Positions 1 through 7,051 of a DNA stretch of 11,650 nucleotides are shown here, piece after piece (positions within the stretch are counted from its first letter, which is position 1; every line of letters begins with the position of its first letter). The notes under the pieces were generated by a model. That model was not told the origin of the DNA. It ran no database searches and was given only the letters and a program-made list of their open reading frames with translations. The position numbers and the translations under genes are program-made. This DNA comes from Gammaproteobacteria bacterium (GTDB lineage: Bacteria > Pseudomonadota > Gammaproteobacteria > Pseudomonadales > Halieaceae), in assembly GCA_029859085.1 (NCBI GenBank), contig JAOUDU010000033.1:1-11650 (forward strand), in the 5' to 3' direction.

Positions 1-92
1 AGACAATGCGGAGGGATGCCCAGTCACGCTTATGGCGAGTCCATCACAACCAGTTTGTGACCTGATTGGGCGGGAACTGCGGCAGCGCTGGC
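1..92. other. Left-edge stretch with no recognised gene
   Basis: I see no convincing reading frame, RNA gene or terminator here. It is the 3' flank of the small exported protein read from the minus strand. There is no GC-rich hairpin followed by a T-run for that gene. Confidence 0.4.
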
Positions 93-425
93 TTATTGGA
101 AGGTAACCACAATTTTCTTTTCGTCCCATTTGTAGACCTGCTGGTTGCCACTGGCTTTTTCCCGGACCACCTTGTGATCTTCCTGGTCCTTGAAGTGGTC
201 CGGTTTATCGCCCGGGCTCAGGTTGAAGGTCTTGCCATTGGTCAGTCCTATGTCGACGTAGCCCTGGCGCTGTGAAAAGGTGCAGGGGCCGGACCGGTCT
301 TTCTTCTTGTCACCGTGGCTGTAGAATTCGCAGGTCGCATCGGTTGAATCGGCAAAGGTAACGTGGCTAAAGGCGCAGCTCGCTGCCACGGTCAGAGTCG
401 CAGCTATTCCTATGATTTTCTTCAT
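93..425 (-). CDS. Small exported protein of unknown function
   Basis: 110 residues. The N-terminus is a clear Sec signal: two lysines at 2-3, a hydrophobic core at about 4-20, and a likely signal-peptidase I site after FA at residue 25. The mature part is about 85 residues, hydrophilic and lysine/aspartate rich, with two cysteines (32 and 48) that could form one disulfide in the periplasm. A QRQGYVDIGL stretch near 52-61 and regular short hydrophobic segments suggest a small beta-rich domain. Cys17 lies in the signal core, but AASC is a poor lipobox, so I favour a soluble periplasmic or secreted product. The ATG is supported by a GAGGA ribosome-binding site 4-5 bases upstream. The gene stands alone, separated by 165 bases from the GlsB-like gene. 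I do not recognise the family. Confidence 0.75.
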   Translation of the reverse strand: MKKIIGIAATLTVAASCAFSHVTFADSTDATCEFYSHGDKKKDRSGPCTFSQRQGYVDIGLTNGKTFNLSPGDKPDHFKDQEDHKVVREKASGNQQVYKWDEKKIVVTFQ

Positions 426-590
426 ATTTTCCTCACATATCGCAATTGATTCGGGGCGCGCACAGTGCGCACGCGTACCCGACGTTACCTAAAAGCCGGG
501 AAAGTATTTATCAGGACCCTGGTCCACGCAAGAAAATGTTTTGCCCCGGCTGGGAGCCTGGGTGGCACATGAGAGCGGCGCCACCGCAGG
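426..590. other. Intergenic leader of the small exported protein, with two short palindromes
   Basis: This gap separates two minus-strand genes, so it must hold the promoter of the 93-425 gene. It contains a 13-base inverted repeat, GCGCAC-A-GTGCGC, at 458-470, about 33 bases upstream of that start codon. A second one, GGACC-CT-GGTCC, lies at 514-525. I find no convincing -35/-10 pair and no U-tailed terminator for the upstream cassette. Operator, leader hairpin or chance are all possible. Confidence 0.35.
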
Positions 591-773
591 TCAGGCCTTC
601 TTGATCAGACCCACCACAAACAGCAGTATGATCGCGCCCACGGTTGCGGTGATGATCGCGCCGATCAACCCCCCCGCGGAGATACCCAGCAGGCCGAATA
701 CGTAGCCACCGATCACCGCACCGACGATGCCGATCACGATATTACCCAACAGACCGAATCCGCCGCCCTTCAT
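591..773 (-). CDS. Short GlsB/YeaQ/YmgE-like membrane protein
   Basis: 60 residues, almost entirely hydrophobic. It has glycine-rich membrane segments at about 8-30 and 33-56 and ends in LIKKA. The pattern GFGLLGN-I-GI-GA-IGG, then FGLLGISAGG, then a final helix, matches the GlsB/YeaQ/YmgE (transglycosylase-associated) family of small stress-related inner-membrane proteins; the biochemical role is unknown. Typical members are about 80-85 residues and have one more helix before the MKGGG motif. Here only eight sense codons separate the ATG from the transporter's TGA, so the first helix is missing. I see no Shine-Dalgarno sequence. It lies 21 bases after the transporter and is probably co-transcribed with it. 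It may be a short variant or an N-terminally truncated remnant. Confidence 0.75.
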   Translation of the reverse strand: MKGGGFGLLGNIVIGIVGAVIGGYVFGLLGISAGGLIGAIITATVGAIILLFVVGLIKKA

Positions 774-794
774 GATGGTGCTGCCGGAGGCGCG

Positions 795-2993
795 TCAGTC
801 TGTCCAGCCCAGCACATTGCGCATGATGGACCAGCGCGGTTTTGCCACCGTGGCACCCTGGCCGAGAATCCAGTAATCGTAGGAGCGCTGGATAATTCCG
901 GCATTGTCGGCGAACAGGACCCACTCGTTCACCACGTCCCCCAGTTCCCCCGGGTTGCGCGCCAGGCCGAAGGCGGTCGGTACCTCCACCGGGTGGGGTT
1001 GGGGTACTACCACGGTGTACTGGGGATACAGCAGCGACCAGGCAGATGCATGCTCCGCGGGCATCAGGAAGCCATCGAGTTCCGGATGAAGGCCTTCAAA
1101 GAACGGCCTGGAGGAATCCAGCACCACGAACTCGACATCCGACCCATCGAAATAGTAGTCCATGCTGGTACTGATCTGGCTCTGGTCCAGGGGTACGCCT
1201 ATCCTGAGCCCGTGGCTGGCGCGCAGCTTTTCCACGCTGTCGAAATCGTGCCTCCGCTCGTCCCGGACGACGATGCCCATGGTCCCGGTAAAATAGGGCC
1301 TGGACAGGCGCAGGGAGGAAAACCAGTAGGGCCGGTACCACATGCCGGGCATCACATCGACTACCCCGTTAGCCAGCACATAGGGCACCTCACGCCATTC
1401 AATCGGCACGAACTCAGCTCTGACGTTCATCGCAGCAGCCAGCTTTTCAGCCAATTCCACATCGAACCCTACCAGCTCGCCACTGGTGTTGAAGAAGCTC
1501 ATGGGCAGGTTGTTGGGATCGTAACCTATGCGCAGCGAGCCACGGCTGCGGATACGCTCCAGCGGCGCCACGGCCTCACTGCCTTTATCCGGTGGAAAAC
1601 GCTTGTGGTGCACGATGGTGTCAGGCGCGAGATTCAATTTGTGCATCTCCCGCACGGCGTCATCCATGCTGTAGGAGGTATCGATGACAAGGGCCAGCAC
1701 GAGCCGCACCAGGATGACCACTACCGCAGTGCCGCCGAGGATTGCCAGCAGGGCCCGCAGTATCCTGTCCCGCTGAAACACCAGGAAACCGCCGGTGGCG
1801 GCGGCCCCGAGCAGCGCAAACACGAGCAGGTTCATCGCAGTCACCAGCGAGTCGAATTTGCCGGTAATGACCGTGGTGGGAATATACAGCCCGAACAGGT
1901 CCTGGGGCATTCCAAACAGGTCGAGCAGGTAGGGCAGGGCGACCTGGGCCTTGGCAAAATAACTCGGGATGCCTGTCGCCATTAATTGGGCGTAATCGCC
2001 TGCAGGCAGGGGCGCGCCGTTCAGCCATGCGGCAAAGGGAATGAACAACAGGGTCAACAACTTTCCTGCGTTGGGAAAGTTGAACATGATCGGGATAAGC
2101 ACTTCGGTAGCCGATTCGGTGCTGTCGTCCAGCAGGTTACGGCTGGCCAGGAGCTCCTTCGACCGCTCGATCAGGATCGGCAATACGATAAACGCGCTGT
2201 TGGCGACAAAGGCGGTGAGCAGGGCAGCCCGGGCGATGTCGGTGACTTCCCTGTAGCGAAAGGGCGTGACGGCGGTAACCAGCAGGGGCAGTATCCAGAA
2301 CGCCAGCAGCAGGGCCGCGGCGGCAAACACGGCGATATAGACTTCAAGCCGGCTGAGTGTGTCGGGCTGCATGGTGCCCGCGGCGACAGCGCCGATCGCG
2401 AATACCCCGATGGGTGTCTGGTAGACCACCCAGCGGGTAATGCGCACTATCGCCTCATTCCAGGTGCGCAGCGGGGCCAGCAGCTGTTCCTTATCCTTGA
2501 GGCCGATCAGTCCGATTCCCGTTATGCAACTGAACAGCACCACCGCGGGGACCACGTTGCGCGAGAGCGACTCAAACGGGTTGGCGGTAAAATAAATATC
2601 AGTGAACGAAAACGGCTGGCGCGGTTCCACCAGGGCACGGCTGAAGAAGGACGCGCTCTCCAGGTCCGGAAACGCCAGGGGCATCACCACGATGACCGCG
2701 CCGGTGAACAACCATATCAGCAGCAGCAGCCCTCCGCCCCGCAGCGCCAGGCGCTTGGCCTCCTGGCTGCTCAACTGGCCAAAGGCAATGACCAGGGAGG
2801 TTACCAGGTAGGGGAGTACGGTCATTTGCATGAGACGGATGTAGATGTCGGCGATGGGCTGCAACAACCCGGCGGGTTCACCGAGGAACAGTCCGGTAAA
2901 CAAACCCAGGGCCAGCCCCCACATTATGCGGGCGGACAGGCTCATGCCCGACCAGCGCGGGATGAGTGATGCTGCCGGGGGATTGAGGCTCAT
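795..2993 (-). CDS. DAACS-type symporter fused to a periplasmic type 3 solute-binding domain
   Basis: 732 residues from the ATG at 2993, chosen because it overlaps the upstream TGA as ATGA; an in-frame GTG at 3023 would add ten residues. Residues 15-405 are a dicarboxylate/amino acid:cation symporter fold with about eight helices plus re-entrant hairpins (HP1 near 258-275, HP2 near 338-357). A further helix at about 411-438 would carry the chain to the periplasm. Residues 480-725 resemble an amino-acid-type solute-binding protein (SBP_bac_3), with a GFDVELAEKLAAAM motif at 509-522. Such fusions suggest capture and uptake by one chain. Compared by eye with GltPh, HP1 has NSAFIVLP instead of a serine-rich loop. 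TM7 has FNFPNAGK instead of NMDGT. In TM8, D381, T385 and N388 match, while the Arg397 and Asp405 equivalents are Val384 and Phe392. Substrate and coupling ion are unknown. Confidence 0.85.
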   Translation of the reverse strand: MSLNPPAASLIPRWSGMSLSARIMWGLALGLFTGLFLGEPAGLLQPIADIYIRLMQMTVLPYLVTSLVIAFGQLSSQEAKRLALRGGGLLLLIWLFTGAVIVVMPLAFPDLESASFFSRALVEPRQPFSFTDIYFTANPFESLSRNVVPAVVLFSCITGIGLIGLKDKEQLLAPLRTWNEAIVRITRWVVYQTPIGVFAIGAVAAGTMQPDTLSRLEVYIAVFAAAALLLAFWILPLLVTAVTPFRYREVTDIARAALLTAFVANSAFIVLPILIERSKELLASRNLLDDSTESATEVLIPIMFNFPNAGKLLTLLFIPFAAWLNGAPLPAGDYAQLMATGIPSYFAKAQVALPYLLDLFGMPQDLFGLYIPTTVITGKFDSLVTAMNLLVFALLGAAATGGFLVFQRDRILRALLAILGGTAVVVILVRLVLALVIDTSYSMDDAVREMHKLNLAPDTIVHHKRFPPDKGSEAVAPLERIRSRGSLRIGYDPNNLPMSFFNTSGELVGFDVELAEKLAAAMNVRAEFVPIEWREVPYVLANGVVDVMPGMWYRPYWFSSLRLSRPYFTGTMGIVVRDERRHDFDSVEKLRASHGLRIGVPLDQSQISTSMDYYFDGSDVEFVVLDSSRPFFEGLHPELDGFLMPAEHASAWSLLYPQYTVVVPQPHPVEVPTAFGLARNPGELGDVVNEWVLFADNAGIIQRSYDYWILGQGATVAKPRWSIMRNVLGWTD

Positions 2994-4318
2994 TTGCCGA
3001 GGGGGTCCATGCTTTCCCGCCACTCGAAGAATCCCACCGCGTCCGGCGACGTCGTGGTATTGCCACTGAGCACTACGACGAGGCGCAGACCATCGGTAAA
3101 GTACGGGTCATCACTGAGGTTGGTATGTGGATTTGCGGCCGAGGCGGGCTCGATACCAGCGACAAAACCAAACCGGGTGACGGAGCCAGCAACCAGGAGG
3201 CTTTGCAAGACATGCTCCCTGGCTTCATCGATGTTCGGGTCGATAACGTGGGTGGTCAGGGTGGAGCTGGAGGTTGTTGCCTTGATGTCAATGTCGCGGC
3301 TCACCTGCCCGACCCAGATCGACTTGCCCTGGAACCGGAAAGGCGCCAGCCAGAGTCGCAGGTGGTTGCGCTGCAGGATAGTGTTGCGGGCGCGCTGCAG
3401 GGCCAGGTCCTGCGGACGGTTCATGAAATACAGGGGGCTTACCGGCGCTACCGGGTAGGCGGCGCCGGATATCGCGGCCCCGGCCATGCGTCGCACCGTA
3501 TCGAAATTGATCACCTGGGTAAAGGACCAGCCCGCGCGGCTCAGGGATGCCAGGATATCGTCCGAATTGCCGATCATAACCAGGTTGAGTGGATCGCCGG
3601 CCGCCCGGCCGTCCTTGTCCGCCGCGCAGCAGGGCAGGGCGCGCAGTTTCTCGCGAAGCTGTTCCAGGTCCAGGTCCGGCCGCTCGGCGCCCGCGTAAAT
3701 AGCCGCCGGGTCCAGGCGCTCAAAGTCGAAATCACCCCCCGGCAGGGTGATGGCAAAGCCGAAATTCATCACCTGCTGCCTCCCGACCAGGGACACCATA
3801 AGGTAGCGGCCCCCCTCGTGCCTGGGAGCCAGTACATAGCCTTCGGTGACGCCGCCGGCCGGTGTTTTCAGTGGAATTGCCAGGTCGCGAACATGCTGCG
3901 CAAGTCGCGCCTCGTCCTGCCCTGTAAGAATGGGATAAAACAGCACGGCCGCCTCATCCGGCGCGAAGTAATTCGGGTCCAGCGCAGACACCATCAGCCA
4001 GCGGCCGTGTTCGGTGGGATTTTCGATCCGCAGCCAGATTGCCTGCAGCCCCACGGTGGTGAGATCCACGCCATACAGGCGCTCCGCTTCCTGATCGCTG
4101 AGTATCCCGGCGGACACGGTTACGCCGCGCTCGGTTTGCGATTGAACCCTGGCGGGATCGGGCCAGTCCTGCAGGGCTTGCGGTGTGAATGACGCACAGC
4201 CGCTGAGCAGCAGCAGTAAACCGGAGACCAGCAGGGTACCCATCCGGTTTCCAGTCCGCCTGTGGCCACCCCGCACGGTGTCATCGGGCGCGGCCCGGGT
4301 GTCGGCGCAGTAATTCAT
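2990..4318 (-). CDS. Lipoprotein with LssY C-terminal domain
   Basis: 442 residues from the ATG at 4318. A hydrophobic segment ends in the lipobox LLSGC, making Cys41 the probable lipidated residue; no Asp follows, so outer-membrane sorting is likely. Residues about 60-200 form an N-terminal domain (ILSDQEAERLYGVDL, then WLRIENPTEHGRWLMV). Residues about 242-386 look like the LssY_C domain: LNLVMIGNSDDI, a FMNRPQDLALQRAR stretch, HLRLWLAPF, WVGQVSRDIDI and HVIDPNIDEAREHVLQ. LssY_C is named from the Legionella lss locus and has no assigned activity. The start is uncertain. ATG 4318 overlaps the preceding mini-ORF stop (ATGA) but gives a 25-residue n-region. GTG 4276 or ATG 4243 would give more usual signal peptides. 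The stop overlaps the transporter start by four bases, so the two are translationally coupled. Confidence 0.8.
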   Translation of the reverse strand: MNYCADTRAAPDDTVRGGHRRTGNRMGTLLVSGLLLLLSGCASFTPQALQDWPDPARVQSQTERGVTVSAGILSDQEAERLYGVDLTTVGLQAIWLRIENPTEHGRWLMVSALDPNYFAPDEAAVLFYPILTGQDEARLAQHVRDLAIPLKTPAGGVTEGYVLAPRHEGGRYLMVSLVGRQQVMNFGFAITLPGGDFDFERLDPAAIYAGAERPDLDLEQLREKLRALPCCAADKDGRAAGDPLNLVMIGNSDDILASLSRAGWSFTQVINFDTVRRMAGAAISGAAYPVAPVSPLYFMNRPQDLALQRARNTILQRNHLRLWLAPFRFQGKSIWVGQVSRDIDIKATTSSSTLTTHVIDPNIDEAREHVLQSLLVAGSVTRFGFVAGIEPASAANPHTNLSDDPYFTDGLRLVVVLSGNTTTSPDAVGFFEWRESMDPLGK

Positions 4319-4455
4319 ATACCGCTACCCGAACGGGGACGTTCCAGGTCGTTGATAATGAATTCGATCATGGCCTGCCACAGGACCTCCCGGGGGTACT
4401 GATTCTCATTGACCACGGTGGCGCCGAGGCAGGGACTGGATTGCGCGACCGGCAT
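4315..4455 (-). CDS. Possible 46-residue ORF leading the lipoprotein-transporter cassette
   Basis: A short frame from ATG 4455 to TGA 4315 encodes MPVAQSSPCLGATVVNENQY followed by 26 more residues ending RSGSGI. Two things support it. Its stop overlaps the lipoprotein ATG as ATGA, as happens again at the next junction. About three quarters of its codons end in G or C, like the neighbouring genes. Against it, there is no Shine-Dalgarno sequence and no recognisable domain. The frame stays open for eleven codons upstream of the ATG, back to a TGA, so the true start could differ. It may be a small protein, a leader peptide for coupling, or the eroded 3' end of a larger gene. Confidence 0.4.
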   Translation of the reverse strand: MPVAQSSPCLGATVVNENQYPREVLWQAMIEFIINDLERPRSGSGI

Positions 4456-4663
4456 AACTGGCGCGGCGTAAAAAACGCTGTCCGCCCGTCATGGCTGTAG
4501 CCGTATTACCGGGTTATTTCGCAGAAGTTGCATCGGGAATCGCCATCTATTCTTTGTGCGTTTGTGATCACAGGGGGTGCTGGAACCACAGTGTATTTTA
4601 GCTACACATCGAATGAAAGCGACAGAGGCGCGGGCAGGCCTCGACCTGGCTTTATTCTTTCGA

Positions 4664-4692
4664 TTGGCGGTAATCGGCGTGTGTGCTAGATT
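4664..4692 (+). promoter_or_regulatory. Candidate distal sigma-70 promoter of the OmpA-like gene
   Basis: TTGGCG at 4664-4669 and TAGATT at 4687-4692 are separated by the optimal 17 bases; each box matches consensus at four of six positions. It would give a leader of roughly 140 bases before the ATG at 4838. This is an inference from consensus only. Confidence 0.35.
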
Positions 4693-4747
4693 TACGCGGC
4701 GAATCACAGACGATAAAACGTCCGTTACAGGGGTTCGAGGTGGAAGT

Positions 4748-4775
4748 TTCAGACAAACTGCCCTCGTTTTATAAC
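4748..4775 (+). promoter_or_regulatory. Candidate proximal sigma-70 promoter of the OmpA-like gene
   Basis: TTCAGA at 4748-4753 (four of six) and TATAAC at 4770-4775 (five of six) are separated by 16 bases. Transcription would begin near 4782 and leave a leader of about 55 bases. The -10 box is the better of the two candidates for this gene. Confidence 0.4.
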
Positions 4776-4837
4776 CGGACACCGGTAGAGACGATGGCAA
4801 CCAATACCCAAAAAAAGCACTGCATGGAGATACTCGA

Positions 4838-5950
4838 ATGACCATTGAAAAGAAATTGGCGCTTGCGGCCTTTCTGGCCCCGGTGCTTTTGGCAGGCGCC
4901 GCCTATGCTGCGGAGCCCGGTTTCTACCTGGGCGCCGGAGCCGGCCGGTCCACATTGAAGGCAGACCTGGACAACGGGACTGAAATCGACAAAGACGATA
5001 CCGGATACAAGGCTTTCCTCGGCTACCAGTTCGTGCCGTGGCTCGGCCTGGAAGGCGGTTACGTGGAGCTGGGCAGCGCGGACAGTGACCGCACCTTGCC
5101 CAACGGCAACAGGATCGACGGCAGGCTGGACGTAGGCGGCTGGGAAGGATACCTGGTCCCGAGCTTGCCTATCGGTGATCATTTCGAAATTTTCGGCAAG
5201 ATAGGCGGGTTCAACGGCGATATCACCGCGGACGGCAAAATCAGGGCCCCCGATGGGTCGACGCTCTCGAAATATGACCAGAGCAGCGACAACGAAAGCA
5301 TGTGGGCCTATGGTGGCGGCGTCGCGTGGAACTTCGGTAAAGGCCACTGGAGCCTCCGCGCAGAGTACCTCGACTATGACGCCGACAACGTCGACGACCT
5401 GTACATGGTATCCGGGAGCCTCGTATACCGGTTCTTCAGCGACCGGACCCCGGCTCCGGCTGTTGCGGCAGCAGCTCCGGTCGTGGCGGCGCCACCGGCA
5501 GCCTGTTCGGACGCGGACAATGACGGGGTTTGCGACACAGACGACCAGTGCCCGAATACACCGGCCGGTGCCCGGGTTGACGCGATTGGTTGTGGTTGCG
5601 ACTACTCAATGCAGCTCGAATTCGCATTTGACTCTGCGAAATTGAGTGCCAGTGACATGGAACAGCTCGATGAGCTCGCGAGTATCCTGGCTAATCCCAA
5701 GGTCAGTTCCATCGAGGGAGCGGTCGACGGCTATACCGACAGCGTCGGCGCCGAAAGCTACAACCTGGGCCTGTCCCAGCGCCGTGCCGAAGCCGTGGCG
5801 AACTACCTGCAGTCGAAGGGCGTGAATCTCGGTGGCCGCTTCAGCGTCCATGGGTACGGCGAAGCCGATCCGGTTGCCAGCAATGATACCGCGGAAGGGC
5901 GCGCCCAGAACCGTCGTGTTGTGGTACGGCGCACTGACTGCGGCAAGTAA
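4838..5950 (+). CDS. OmpA-family outer-membrane protein
   Basis: 370 residues. The signal peptide ends near AYA at 22-24. Residues 27-200 look like an OmpA-type eight-stranded beta-barrel: alternating aromatic strands, with the last strand ending in VYRFF. A flexible Ala/Pro linker follows (205-222). Then comes a thrombospondin type 3-like calcium motif, DADNDGVCDTDDQCPNTPAG (225-244). The C-terminal OmpA domain (about 257-367) should bind peptidoglycan; GYTD places Asp301, and GLSQRRAEAV places Arg316, at the 15-residue spacing of the diaminopimelate-binding Asp and Arg of E. coli OmpA. Cysteines at 223, 232, 238, 252, 254 and 368 could form disulfides. A GGAG ribosome-binding site lies eight bases before the ATG. 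It is monocistronic, ending at a strong terminator. Its likely role is anchoring the outer membrane to the cell wall; a porin role is possible. Confidence 0.93.
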   Translation: MTIEKKLALAAFLAPVLLAGAAYAAEPGFYLGAGAGRSTLKADLDNGTEIDKDDTGYKAFLGYQFVPWLGLEGGYVELGSADSDRTLPNGNRIDGRLDVGGWEGYLVPSLPIGDHFEIFGKIGGFNGDITADGKIRAPDGSTLSKYDQSSDNESMWAYGGGVAWNFGKGHWSLRAEYLDYDADNVDDLYMVSGSLVYRFFSDRTPAPAVAAAAPVVAAPPAACSDADNDGVCDTDDQCPNTPAGARVDAIGCGCDYSMQLEFAFDSAKLSASDMEQLDELASILANPKVSSIEGAVDGYTDSVGAESYNLGLSQRRAEAVANYLQSKGVNLGGRFSVHGYGEADPVASNDTAEGRAQNRRVVVRRTDCGK

Positions 5951-5974
5951 CAAAACAATTCAGGTGTAAGCTCA

Positions 5975-6008
5975 GGCCCGCGGGAAATATCCCGCGGGCC
6001 TTTTTTTT
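5975..6008 (+). terminator. Rho-independent terminator of the OmpA-like gene
   Basis: A perfect 11-base-pair stem, GGCCCGCGGGA (5975-5985) with TCCCGCGGGCC (5990-6000), has a four-base AATA loop and is followed by eight Ts (6001-6008). It starts 24 bases after the stop codon. There is no T-run on the minus-strand side, so it should act in one direction only. Confidence 0.97.
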
Positions 6009-6055
6009 GATCCTCTGATCGGCTGCCCATGCCGGGAGGATAGGTTTCCTGCAAA

Positions 6056-7051
6056 TCAATCAGTCGGGTGGGTGGCCCCGGAAACCCGTGCCGTGACAAT
6101 CGCCCGCCGCGGCGCCGGGTAACCCTCGATGGTTTTGCTGCTGTCGCCGGGATCCAGGAAATCCGCCAGGGACTGGAAGCGCATCCAGTCCGTGGAGCGC
6201 TGTTCTTCCGTTGAGGTCGCGGTCACATCCACCAGGCGGCAGTCGACAAAACCGAGTTTGCGCAGCCAGCCCAGCAGGGTGTCGCAGGTCGGCAGGAACC
6301 AGACATTGCCCATGCGGGCGTAGCGGCCCTCGGGCACCAGGGTTGCGCCTGCGGGACCTTCAATGACCAGGGTCTCCAGCACCAGCTGGCCGCCGGGGCG
6401 CAGGCAGTCGCGCAGCTCCAGCAGGTGATCCAGCGGGGAGCGGCGGTGGTAGAGCACCCCCATCGAAAACACCGTGTCGAAGGCCTGCAGTTTTGCCGGC
6501 AGTTGCTCGATGCCCACCGGCAACACCCACACCTCGTCCCGCTGCAGGTATTTGCGCAGGGCCCAGTACTGCACCACGAACAGCGGGGTGGGGTCGATGC
6601 CTATCACTTCGGTGGCGCCGGCTCCCAGCATGCGCCAGCAGTGGTAGCCGCTGCCACAGCCCACGTCCAGCACCCGCCGGCCCGCGAGGTCGTCGATGGC
6701 GTGGGCCAGGCGATCCCATTTCCAGTCAGAGCGCCACTCGGTGTCGATGTGTACGCCGAACAATTCGAAGGGGCCCTTGCGCCATGGGTGCAGGCCCTGC
6801 AGGGTGGTGCGCAATTGCTCGATGGTTGACGGGGCCGGTGCGATGTCGCTGCCGGCCCCGACCCGGCAGCTGTCGAGCAGGATCTTGTCCACGGGCAAAT
6901 CAGGCAGTTCCCGGAGCAGGTGCAGCCAGCGGGGCAGGTCGCCGTAGCGCTCCGGCGACAGGCCCCGGGCAACCTGGTCGGGGAGCAACTGCGCCCATGG
7001 ATCCAGGTTGCCGCCCCGCCAGCGGTCGATGAGGGGCCGGTAGTCGATCAC
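6056..7051 (-). CDS. cmoB: tRNA U34 carboxymethyltransferase CmoB
   Basis: 331 residues. CmoB transfers the carboxymethyl group of carboxy-S-adenosyl-methionine to 5-hydroxyuridine at tRNA position 34, giving cmo5U, which widens wobble decoding in the cytoplasm. The N-terminal part carries the family stretch [20 protein letters not shown] (92-111). The Rossmann methyltransferase core has [11 protein letters not shown] (127-137), the acidic GIDPT strand end (151-155) and [11 protein letters not shown] (196-206). Length fits the family (E. coli about 323). The start is GTG, not ATG: the cmoA stop and this start share GTGA, so translation is coupled to cmoA directly upstream. The gene ends 48 bases from the facing OmpA terminator. 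I see no terminator of its own. Confidence 0.96.
   Translation of the reverse strand: MIDYRPLIDRWRGGNLDPWAQLLPDQVARGLSPERYGDLPRWLHLLRELPDLPVDKILLDSCRVGAGSDIAPAPSTIEQLRTTLQGLHPWRKGPFELFGVHIDTEWRSDWKWDRLAHAIDDLAGRRVLDVGCGSGYHCWRMLGAGATEVIGIDPTPLFVVQYWALRKYLQRDEVWVLPVGIEQLPAKLQAFDTVFSMGVLYHRRSPLDHLLELRDCLRPGGQLVLETLVIEGPAGATLVPEGRYARMGNVWFLPTCDTLLGWLRKLGFVDCRLVDVTATSTEEQRSTDWMRFQSLADFLDPGDSSKTIEGYPAPRRAIVTARVSGATHPTD

Larger units (their letters stand above)
4456..4837. other. Intergenic region between the divergent cassette and the OmpA-like gene
   Basis: This 382-base stretch must hold the promoters of both divergent units. It is less GC-rich than the genes and I accept no reading frame in it. 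It contains the two candidate OmpA-gene promoters listed separately and a perfect 10-base palindrome, TGTGATCACA, at 4563-4572. I could not identify a convincing minus-strand promoter for the cassette. Confidence 0.5.

Noticed and set aside
993..2969. Two long plus-strand open frames (993-1985 and 1986-2969)
   Set aside because: They lie antisense to the transporter gene. Their products are Gly/Gln/His-rich with no domain or membrane pattern, as expected for the complement of a GC-rich gene. The minus-strand product is clearly a real transporter.
3125..4192. 355-codon plus-strand frame
   Set aside because: It is antisense to the LssY_C lipoprotein, has atypical composition and no ribosome-binding site. 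The minus-strand frame has a lipobox and recognisable domain motifs.
4563..4572. TGTGATCACA as a CRP site
   Set aside because: The CRP consensus needs six bases between TGTGA and TCACA. Here the half-sites touch, so this is only a 10-base palindrome of unknown meaning.
4489..4845. 118-codon minus-strand frame upstream of the OmpA-like gene
   Set aside because: It runs through the likely promoter region and overlaps the OmpA ribosome-binding site and start. The product has low-complexity basic composition, no domain, and codon use unlike the genes.
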